Position numbers and translations under genes: made by a program. A stretch of DNA of 64,000 bases, taken from assembly GCA_963705325.1 (NCBI GenBank), contig OY970069.1, forward strand, positions 2,418,001 through 2,482,000, given 5' to 3'. Within the stretch, counting starts at the first letter, position 1; each line of letters begins with the position of its first letter. The stretch is from DATARH01 sp963705325. Its GTDB lineage: Bacteria > Pseudomonadota > Alphaproteobacteria > ATCC43930 > CGMCC-115725. This document shows, in pieces, positions 35,392 to 42,387 of this stretch. The notes under the pieces were generated by a model. The model was not told the origin of the DNA. It did no database searches and was given only the letters and a program-made list of their open reading frames with translations.

Positions 35392-35655
35392 ATGGCGAAG
35401 GTCGATAAGCGGATTGGTTTGGAGCCTGGCGATGACACCGCCTCCAAGTTTCCGCAATTGCGTCTACCCAATCAGAAAATTGCCGACACCGGCATCGTGC
35501 GGCTCGGCAATGGGTTCATCAGCGCCGATTTCCCCGAATTGCGTCTGCCCAGCCAGGAAATCGCCGATAGCGGCATCGTTCGGCTCGGCAACGGGTTCAT
35601 CACCGGGGCATTCCCGCGCAATCCGGCTCGGAAGCGCCGCGCCCCCCGCTCATAA
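35392..35655 (+). CDS. Small protein of two tandem 27-residue repeats
   Basis: An 87-residue protein with a good GAGGAGAAGGAC ribosome site. Residues 20-46 and 47-73 are near-identical 27-residue units of the form FP.LRLP.Q.IAD.GIVRLGNGFI, and a third unit begins at Phe74 (FPRNPAR) before a basic tail (RKRRAPRS). It has no cysteine, no signal peptide and no membrane helix. The 18-residue acidic leader plus repeated cores followed by DUF6065 looks like a modified-peptide precursor, but it could be a small beta-repeat protein. I do not recognise the family. Confidence 0.7.
   Translation: MAKVDKRIGLEPGDDTASKFPQLRLPNQKIADTGIVRLGNGFISADFPELRLPSQEIADSGIVRLGNGFITGAFPRNPARKRRAPRS
35449..35610 (+). 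repeat. Tandem 81-bp coding repeat (two copies)
   Basis: Copies 35449-35529 and 35530-35610 encode the two 27-residue units. Most differences between copies are at third codon positions or conservative changes (Q/E, N/S, T/S), so the protein repeat appears to be kept by selection rather than being a fresh duplication. Confidence 0.8.
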
Positions 35656-35672
35656 GTCCGTGCAGGCTCGGG

Positions 35673-36545
35673 ATGGACGATAGCGCCTCCCCGCCGGTTT
35701 GCCGGTTCTACCGCCTGATCCCGTCCGCCCCGGTTCCGCGGCGGGCGGATCGGTCGGCGGACGGCGCGCTGCCTGTCCGCGGCTACCGCTATTGCGAGGC
35801 CCTCACCAGCGCCTCGGCGTTCGGCTGGTACATCTACCCGCCGCTCAATTTCAGCCTGGTGTGGGACGGGGTAGAGGTCGCTTGGACCTATGAGGGCGCC
35901 GACGGCTGGTATGCGCTAAGAGGCGCCCAATATCCGGGCTTCCGTGAATTGTTCGAGGCCGAGGCGCCTGATCCCGTAAAGCCGCTCGCGCCGACCTTTC
36001 TCGCCCCGACGCGCGAGCCGGGGGTGATCCAGGTTTGGAGCGGATATTTGGCGCGCACGGCGCCCGGGTGGTCGTTGCTGTCCCGCGGCCCCGCCAACAT
36101 ACCGCGCATACAGGGTTACGAGCATTTCGAAGGTATCGCCGAGACGGATACCTGGTTCGGTCCGCTTTTCACCAATATTCGGTTGACCCGGACCAACGCG
36201 CCCGTCGAATTCAACGTTCGCTACCCGCTCTTCCAAGTGCAGCCGCTATTGCGGCAATGCTACTCCGATCCTTCCTTCGACGTCGTGGAGCTGAAGGATC
36301 TGGAGGCCGCCGACTGGGAGCGCTTCGAGGCGACCATGCGTCCCAATACCGACGCAACGAGACCGCTCGGCCATTACGCAGTCGAGACCCGCAAACGGCT
36401 ACGCGGGCAGTCTCGCGGTTCCAGATTGGCTGCTGATGGCGCTTCCCGCGAGGACCCGCCTGGCGCGGAGGACCGTGCCCTTGCGCTTGCCGAGCGCGAT
36501 CCAGCCCGGCAAGCCTGTCCACATCGGATTAAGGTCGGCGACTAG
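35673..36545 (+). CDS. DUF6065 family protein
   Basis: A 290-residue protein. Family features run throughout: FYRLIPSAPVPRRADRSADGALP, RYCEALTSASAFGWYIYPPLNFSLVWDG, PGVIQVWSGYLARTAPGWSLLSRGPANIPR, EGIAETDTWFGPLFTNIRLTRT, and PLFQVQPLLRQCY. The function is unknown; the aromatic-rich, Arg/Trp-conserved core suggests a catalytic or ligand-binding pocket. It lies 17 bases after the repeat protein on the same strand. The last 40 residues look poorly conserved. Confidence 0.8.
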   Translation: MDDSASPPVCRFYRLIPSAPVPRRADRSADGALPVRGYRYCEALTSASAFGWYIYPPLNFSLVWDGVEVAWTYEGADGWYALRGAQYPGFRELFEAEAPDPVKPLAPTFLAPTREPGVIQVWSGYLARTAPGWSLLSRGPANIPRIQGYEHFEGIAETDTWFGPLFTNIRLTRTNAPVEFNVRYPLFQVQPLLRQCYSDPSFDVVELKDLEAADWERFEATMRPNTDATRPLGHYAVETRKRLRGQSRGSRLAADGASREDPPGAEDRALALAERDPARQACPHRIKVGD

Positions 36546-36775
36546 CGCCCGCGATACCGGATGTCGTTCGATCGAGCCTGTCATCTTGCCGAAACAGAGA
36601 CAGGCGAAGCGCTCTCGTTCTCCAATGCCAAAACTGAGTTCATGCCCGGGCAAGACCGCTCATTCATCGACGCGCGGTAAGCAGCATTTAAGCTGTTCTT
36701 TACCGCGTCGGCGCAAGGATGGGCTCGTGACGGGATCATTCTCCCTCAGGGCACGATAACTGCCTGGAGGCGTTG

Positions 36776-37702
36776 GTGGAGCAATTGACCGTATTGGTCA
36801 CCTCCGAAGGGGGGTGGGTGCTGCCGGGGAGCGACGACTTCCTCGCCGCGCTTGGCGATCCTAACCCCGACTACGACGCCGTCGGTTTTGCCGTGCGCAA
36901 TCTCGGCTTCATCAAGTACCAGATCCTCGATCGGTTGGTGACCGAGATCGAGCTGCACCCGCGCAATGTCGCCTTGCCGGCGCTGCTCGCGGTCGAACAT
37001 CAGCTCAAGGAGCCGCCGACCAAGCTGTTCCGCATCAAGCATTTCGATACCGAATGGCGTTCGGAGATTTCGGCCTCCGCCGAGCATACCGTTGCCCGCC
37101 TGCGCGAGCTGTGCGCGCCGCCGCCGGCGGAGCCGAGTCCGAACGAGCGCTTCCGGGTTGAGGCACTGGATCCCAACGCGTTAATCCGCGATCCGGATAA
37201 TCCGCTACGCCTCTTGACCCAGAAATGGCGTGCCTCGTTCGGCCAGTTCGATTCGAGCGTGATCTCGTTCGCGATCCAACACGGCCTGTTGGCGCGGCTG
37301 ATGATCGCGGGGATGAGCCCGCACGACAGCGATCCGGTGTTCCGCTTTATCGGCGCCGGCTTTCCCTGGCTCGATACCGAATACCAGGAGCGGGCGATCG
37401 GCGAGAAGCTCGAGAGCCTGCCCGACAAGAATTACGGCGCCTGGCTCTCCAACTTCTACAAATCGGTCGGGCAGTCGGGCGAGCCGCGCTTTGAAAAAGT
37501 CGCGGCGCAGATGAAGCTCGGCCGGAGTCAGAGCCTGACCTACGAGACCCGCTACGAGCGGCTGCTGCTGCCGTGGCGTGCGTCGACCGGCGAGACCTTC
37601 ATCACCCTGTCCGCGCGCAAGCTGGATGCCGCCACGACGCCTTCCGCGGCGGGCGCCGCGTCGGCAAAATCCGACGCCAAGAAGGTCGAGAAGTCGTCGT
37701 AG
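36776..37702 (+). CDS. Hypothetical protein with PAS_5-like C-terminal region
   Basis: A 308-residue protein of no firm family. The C-terminal half (FRFIGAGFPWLDTEYQERAIGEKLESLPDKNYGAWLSNFYKSV...YETRYERLLLPW) recalls PAS_5-type domains, in which RLLLPL ends a strand. The N-terminal 140 residues are alpha-rich and unknown. The GTG at 36776 has CTGGAGG five bases upstream. Its low-complexity tail overlaps the convergent gene by 151 bases. It is 230 bases after DUF6065, a gap in which I see no gene. Confidence 0.65.
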   Translation: MEQLTVLVTSEGGWVLPGSDDFLAALGDPNPDYDAVGFAVRNLGFIKYQILDRLVTEIELHPRNVALPALLAVEHQLKEPPTKLFRIKHFDTEWRSEISASAEHTVARLRELCAPPPAEPSPNERFRVEALDPNALIRDPDNPLRLLTQKWRASFGQFDSSVISFAIQHGLLARLMIAGMSPHDSDPVFRFIGAGFPWLDTEYQERAIGEKLESLPDKNYGAWLSNFYKSVGQSGEPRFEKVAAQMKLGRSQSLTYETRYERLLLPWRASTGETFITLSARKLDAATTPSAAGAASAKSDAKKVEKSS

Positions 37703-38409
37703 GCCTCGTTCGCCGAGAGGCTCGTCACCCCGAATTCAAGATCGCCCCAGGGCGAGCCGGGATAGAACACCGAATAGCTCGTGTGCTTGAAGCCGCAGCG
37801 CTTGGCGTGGCCCTTCTCGATCAGCGCCGGCGCCATGAACGAGATCGAATAGTCGACCGGCCAGCGCGCCGCGGCGTACGCGCGGCCGATGCGGCCGGGC
37901 TGACCGGGCGGGAAGCGCCGGCGCAGGCTTGGGTGCAGCCACAACGCTCCGCCGTAGAACACCACGCCGCCGATCTGATGCGCGCTCTCGGCGGTGACGA
38001 TGCAGCGTTGGCCTTCCTCGTGCCCGCCGAAGAACATCAGCCGCGCCTCCTCGGCCAGGTTCGTTTCCGGCCAGTAATAGATGCGCCCGGCCTGGCACAG
38101 CACGATCTCGCTGTCCTCATTCTCGCCCGAGATCCAGTACGAGTTCTGCGGCGTCAAGTCTGTGAGGCGCGGGTCGAACTGGATCGGCAGCCGGTACCAG
38201 CTTCCGCCCGGGCGGCTCTCGCGCTCGTTGATCTCGACCAGCGCGTCGAAATCGTAGCGGATCCGGAGCCGCACGCCGAGGTCGCGGGCGTGCCGGTCGC
38301 TCTCCAGCACGAACTCCGACAAGAGCGGCGCCGGCCCGTGCTTGATGGTCAGCGCGTCGGGCAGGCGAAGATTGTTTTCGGGAACGATGTTTGGGTAAAT
38401 CAGCGACAT
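37552..38409 (-). CDS. Hypothetical protein, 285 aa, under the second repeat promoter
   Basis: A 285-residue soluble protein (MSLIYPNIVPENNLRLPDALT...) rich in Trp, Tyr and Arg, with segments FDPRLTDLTPQNSYWISGENEDSEIVLCQAGRIYYWPE and WPVDYSISFMAPALIEKGHAKRCGFKHTSYSVFYPGSPWGDLEFGV. Its mixed alpha-beta pattern might be GNAT-like, but I cannot name a family. The tail after residue 240 is low complexity and lies opposite the end of the neighbouring gene. It shares its promoter architecture with the GNAT operon, the best clue to its role. Confidence 0.7.
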   Translation of the reverse strand: MSLIYPNIVPENNLRLPDALTIKHGPAPLLSEFVLESDRHARDLGVRLRIRYDFDALVEINERESRPGGSWYRLPIQFDPRLTDLTPQNSYWISGENEDSEIVLCQAGRIYYWPETNLAEEARLMFFGGHEEGQRCIVTAESAHQIGGVVFYGGALWLHPSLRRRFPPGQPGRIGRAYAAARWPVDYSISFMAPALIEKGHAKRCGFKHTSYSVFYPGSPWGDLEFGVTSLSANEAYDDFSTFLASDFADAAPAAEGVVAASSLRADRVMKVSPVDARHGSSSRS

Positions 38410-38468
38410 CTCAGCCTCTCCGAGGAGGGGGATTCCCTCGGGCCTCCGAGCTTTGTTCAGGGAACCAC

Positions 38469-38522
38469 TCTCTACAATTCGAGATAATGTTTCGTGAATT
38501 TGACGTGAAAACGGCGCGAATC
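38469..38522 (-). promoter_or_regulatory. Second SARP-type promoter with 11-bp-phased repeats
   Basis: Octamers begin at 38482, 38493, 38504 and 38515 (AGATAATG, CGTGAATT, CGTGAAAA, CGCGAATC), again exactly 11 bp apart. On the minus strand they are followed by 7 bp and TAGAGA (38469-38474), 60 bases before the 285-residue gene. Order, spacing and -10 match the copy at 33.02-33.07 kb base for base in layout. Confidence 0.65.
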
Positions 38523-38662
38523 TTTACCTGATCTTAATTAAATCGACGCTCATGCGAGCGGTGCCGGGCTCCAGCGCCTTTTAGTAAAATAAGTGTAAAC
38601 GACTTGGGGATGCGCCCGTCAATACGCAGTCTTAAACTTTAAGCATATTTCTAAGAACGGAT

Positions 38663-38878
38663 TCAACGTCCGATATCGCTCTCGGTGAACCACAGCACGA
38701 TCCACGCGCAAACGCCGATAAAGACGGCCGCGTAGACCGTGACCGCCATCGTCCGCGCCGCGCGGCGATAGCGGAACCCCGGCGCCACCGCCACCAGGTA
38801 GAGCGCGGTCGCCGCCAGGATCAACGCCAGGATGAGGCGCTGCCGGTCGAACCCGTGGATCGCGCTCAACCCGCTCAT
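38663..38878 (-). CDS. Small membrane protein
   Basis: A 71-residue protein with two hydrophobic helices (LILALILAATALYLVAVA and MAVTVYAAVFIGVCAWIVLWF) around a basic loop (FRYRRAART). It is divergent from the amidohydrolase gene. Unknown function. Confidence 0.55.
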   Translation of the reverse strand: MSGLSAIHGFDRQRLILALILAATALYLVAVAPGFRYRRAARTMAVTVYAAVFIGVCAWIVLWFTESDIGR

Positions 38879-38966
38879 CGCGCGCCCCGATCTTCCTGTA
38901 TCATCGCGCGCAGCTTACACGCGCGCCCACGGGACACAACCAGACGACGCAAACGGGGGAGCACCC

Positions 38967-40311
38967 ATGCCCAACTCGACCAAGGACGAACTCAAACGGC
39001 TGGTCTGCGAGGCGATCGACCGTCACGGCAACGCGATCATCGCCATCGGCGAGGAAATCCTCCACCACCCTGAGACGGGCTTCAACGAGCACAAGACCGC
39101 GAAGCTCGTCGCCGAGCAGATGCAGTCGCTCGGCCTCAGCCCCGAAACCGGGCTCGCCTTGACCGGGGTCAAGGGCCGCATCGCCGGCGCCTCCGCCGGC
39201 CCGCGCGTCGCCATCGTCAGCGAGCTCGACTCGTCTGCGCACCAGCGACCACCCGCTCGCCGACCCGCATACCGGCGCGGCTCACTCCTGCGGCCACAAC
39301 GCGCAGATCGCCGGCATGCTCGGCGCGGCGATGGGGCTCAACGCCATCGGCGCCGCCAGCCACCTCGCCGGCGAGGTGGTGTTTTTCTCGGTCCCGGCCG
39401 AGGAGTTCATCGATGTCGAGGAGCGGCTCGGCCGCCGCGACAAGGGCGAGCTCGAGTTCCTCCTCGGCAAGCCCGAGCTGCTCGCCCGCGGCCATTGGGA
39501 CGATATCGACATGGCGATGATGATCCATGCCGGCTCGCACGATCAGATGGACCGGCGCAGCTTCATCGCCAACTCGTCGAACGGCGCGCTGGTCAAGCAG
39601 ATCAGGTTCATGGGCCGCGCCAGCCACGCCGGCGGCGCGCCGCAGCTCGGCATCAACGCGCTCTCCGCGGCGCAGATCGCGCTCAACGCGATCCACTGCC
39701 AGCGCGAGACCTTTTACGACCGCGACACCATCCGCATCCATCCGATCATCACCAAGGGCGGCGACGCGGTCAGCGTCATTCCCGCCGACGTGACGATGGA
39801 GACCTTTGTTCGCGGCGGCAGTCTCGAGGCGATCACCGACGCCAACATGAAGGTCGACCGGTGCCTGCGCGCCGGCGCGATGGCGATGGGCGCCGAGGTC
39901 GAGATTTCGACCATTCCCGGCTACCTGCCGCAGCGCAACGACCGTTCGATGGGCACGCTCTTCGGCGCCAATGTCGAGAGCCTGTTCGGTCCCCAGAGCT
40001 TCGAGATCGGCGGCCACCGCACCGGCTCGACCGACATGGGCGACATTGCCCATCTGATGCCGGTGATCCATCCGTATGTCGCCTCGGCGCGCGGCAAAAC
40101 CCACGGCGCCGATTTCCACATCCACGAGCCCGAGCACGCCTACCTGACCCCGGCCAAGCTGCTGGCGATGACCGCGATCGATCTGCTCTACGACGAGGCC
40201 GCCCAGGCCCGCGAGATCATCGGCGAGTTCCAGCCGGCGATGACCAAGGACTCCTACCTCGCCTTCGCCCGCGGCCTGTTCAAGAAGGAGCGGTGGAGCG
40301 GGGCAGTGTGA
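38967..40311 (+). pseudogene. M20 family amidohydrolase/peptidase with one +1 frameshift
   Basis: Restoring one base gives a 447-residue M20D-type metallohydrolase (aminobenzoyl-glutamate or amino-acid amide hydrolase). The first frame runs to VAIVSELDS, then an extra T near 39234 moves the reading into LRTSDHPLADPHTGAAHSCGHNAQIAGMLGAAMGL, which contains the zinc-binding HSCGHN. The later part has RASHAGGAPQLGINALSA and VIPADVTMETFVRGG. Everything else is intact. ATG 38967 has GGGGGA upstream. Most likely a sequence insertion error, otherwise a recent pseudogene. Confidence 0.8.
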
Positions 40312-40319
40312 CGCGGTTT

Positions 40320-40394
40320 GTCATTGCGAGGAGCCCGAAGGGCGACGCGGCAATCCTGTTGACGATTACCCCGCACGAGATTGCTTCGTTCACT
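40320..40394. repeat. Degenerate GTCATTGCGAG palindrome
   Basis: The left arm gtcattgcgaggagcccgaa at 40320 matches the repeat type seen at 20961. The right arm (cgagattgcttcgttcact, 40376-40394) is shortened and lacks the closing CGCAATGAC, as if cut. It lies just before the tRNA fragment and may mark the edge of a rearrangement. Confidence 0.6.
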
Positions 40395-40514
40395 TTTTTA
40401 ATAAATGCAAGGCGCTATGGGTACATCTTGCCATCTTACCACCTAAGCTACCACCTTCCGGTCGCCCGCTTTCATGAACCACTTCTTTCGGACTTATGCA
40501 TAAAATCACCAGCC

Positions 40515-40564
40515 GCTGACTTTTAATCAGTAGGTCTCGGGTTCGAATCCCGACGGGCTCACCA
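40515..40564 (+). tRNA. 3' fragment of tRNA-Lys(TTT)
   Basis: The 50 bases form a complete anticodon arm (GCTGA-CTTTTAA-TCAGT, anticodon TTT), a variable loop AGGTC, a T arm (TCGGG-TTCGAAT-CCCGA), a 3' acceptor strand CGGGCTC with discriminator A, and CCA at 40562-40564. No matching GAGCCCG acceptor or D arm is found at the right distance upstream, so the 5' half is missing. Such 3' halves are typical attachment-site remnants left by integrases that use tRNA genes. No integrase gene is visible in the window. Confidence 0.75.
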
Positions 40565-40659
40565 TATTACCTAATTAATTCAATGTGATAAGATAGAATC
40601 GATAAAGACATATAATTTATAGCTATTAGCGGACCTGTAACGGACCCCATAGACCACTG

Positions 40660-40845
40660 ATCGGGCCCCGGATGGTGGTCCGGTTCTGATGTAGTTTAGG
40701 GCCGGTCCTGGCACCAGCGAGAGCATGGCCGGCGGAGCTGGCCGGGGTTGCGCAGCCGGCCATGCGGCGAAGGCTGGGACGAACACCTAGGGAGCTGGAG
40801 CGCGGTAGCCGATCGAGGCATGCGGCCGGACGGCGTTGTGCAACG
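40660..40845 (-). pseudogene. IS3 family transposase C-terminal remnant
   Basis: The minus strand encodes HNAVRPHASIGYRAPAP, a stop, then VFVPAFAAWPAAQPRPAPP, matching the C-terminus of IS3 (IS407-like) transposases, YNTVRPHSSLGYRPPAPE. The catalytic core is absent and there is an in-frame TAG, so only debris remains. Confidence 0.65.
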
Positions 40846-40982
40846 CGGATGGGAATACGCACGCACCTTTGATCTCATTAGCGGACAGGCCGCCGGGCAG
40901 CCATTCGGGGCACCAGATTCAGGGCGCGTCTATCGATCCGTTCCATGCATTTCCTCAATCGCGAACTTGGTGAGACGGCAGC

Positions 40983-42043
40983 CTAAATCGCTGCTGTCTC
41001 GAGGTGGGTATCGAAGGCGTTGTCATGGCGCAGGACGCTCCAGGCAATACGGGCGAGCTTGTTGGCCAGGGCGACGGCGAGCTTGTTCCGGTGCAACCGC
41101 TCTGACGCCGATTTGAGCCACGCACCGAAGCTAAAGCGCGACCAGTTGTGCGGTCGCATCAACAGGACCTTCGCGGCCTGGATCAACAATGTGCGCAGAT
41201 ACTTGCTGCCGCGCTTGGAGATGCGGCCGAGGACCGAACGCCCGCCGGTGCTGTATTGTCGCGGCACGAGGCCGAGCCAGGCGGCAAAATCGCGCCCTCG
41301 TTCAAAAGCTTCTCCCGTGCCGATCGCTGCCACCATGGCGGTCGACGTTAGCGGCCCGATCCCGGGAACACTCCGCAACCGCCGGCACTTGGCCTCGGTC
41401 AGGCTGAGCTCTTCGATCTCGTCGGTGACGGTCTCGATGCGCTCGTCCAAGCCGCACCAGTCTTCATAGAGGCCACAGATCAGTTTAGCCGTTCGCGGCG
41501 ATATCTCGTCCTTTCGGTTCTCTAATATGGCGAAGAGGGAATTGCGAAGGGCGCGCGGGCCGGCCCTGACGGCAATGCCTTGCTCGATCAGAAACGCGCG
41601 GATCTGGTTGATCGTCGCCGTACGGCGGGAGACCAGTCGCGACCGAACGCGGTGACAAGCCTGCAGGTCGAGCTGATCCTGGCTCTTCTCCCGGACGAAC
41701 CGTAGGTTCGGGCGCAACGCCGCTTCCGCGATCGCCTCCGCATCGTTGTAGTCGTTCTTCTGCCCCTTCACGAAGGGCTTCACGTAGACCGCCGGAATGT
41801 CCGCGGCTCGTGCCCCAGCCCGCGTAACACCCGGCTGACAAAATGGGCGCTCAGGCAGGCTTCCATGCCGACGATGCACGGCGGCAGCTTCTCGAAGACA
41901 TCTCTGAGACCCAGACGCCTGATCTTCCTTCGAAAGGCGATCTTTCCGTCGACACCAAAGCCAACGAGGTGAAACACGTCCTTGCCGATGTCGACACCGA
42001 TGACCGCCAGGGATGTCGTGTTGGTCTCCGTCTTCGGATTCAT
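40983..42043 (-). pseudogene. IS110 family transposase, frameshifted
   Basis: The N-terminal frame (VIGVDIGKDVFHLVGF, the first DEDD aspartate; MEACLSAHFVSRVLRGLGHEPR) breaks near 41799, where one base is missing. The second frame continues IPAVYVKPFVKGQKNDYNDAEAIAEAALRP and carries the C-terminal Tnp_20 domain (LRSVPGIGPLTSTAMVAAIG, FERGRDFAAWLGLVPRQYSTGG). A full enzyme would be about 350 residues. It is inactive unless the deletion is an error. IS110 elements lack terminal inverted repeats, so the ends are not marked. Confidence 0.8.
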
Positions 42044-42387
42044 CGCTGCTTCTCCTGTTGATCGCTGCTAGCCGTCAGAGGCTAAAGCGGCAGGGGAAGC
42101 AGCCGGTCCATCCCATTAGCGGAACGTCGCAGTGCATCGGAAGGTACGCTTTGCCTCGGTCTGCCTGCCACCTCTCGAAAAGCGTCATTGATAGCCCGAA
42201 GCCGCGACGGTCGGACACTTCGCATGTTCCGGGACTGCCGCTGGTAGGGGAGCGGATACGGGTATATCTTCGGTTATGGCAATTTGTCGCATCCGGTCGA
42301 CGGCGCTACCTTGACCAGGAAAATCAAGGCGCGCTTTCGTAGTAGCGATTACGATCAGCTGACCGCTGGCACCGACGAAGTGAGCGA
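42044..42387. other. 344-base gap upstream of the GAF kinase
   Basis: No convincing gene is seen. The left part should contain the 5' end region of the IS110 element; the right part must include the promoter of the kinase gene. Short open frames here have no protein-like features. Confidence 0.4.

Larger units (their letters stand above)
40395..40982. other. 588-base gene-poor junction
   Basis: Apart from the tRNA-Lys fragment and an IS3 transposase remnant, this stretch holds no intact gene. Bases 40565-40625 are AT-rich. On the minus strand near 40420-40460 a D-arm-like string (GTAGCTTAGGTGGTAAGA) occurs without the rest of a tRNA. The base composition and debris mark the change from metabolic chromosome to IS-rich accessory DNA. 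Confidence 0.5.

Noticed and set aside
36399..36653. Minus-strand 84-residue frame opposite the DUF6065 end
   Set aside because: It overlaps a better-supported gene and shows no family features.
40420..40465. tRNA-like D-arm on the minus strand
   Set aside because: Only a D-arm-like string is present; no anticodon arm, T arm or acceptor pairing can be built around it.
38832..40526. Uninterrupted 564-residue frame through the M20 gene
   Set aside because: After the inserted base the frame is out of register and yields Arg/Pro-rich nonsense; the real protein continues in the next frame.
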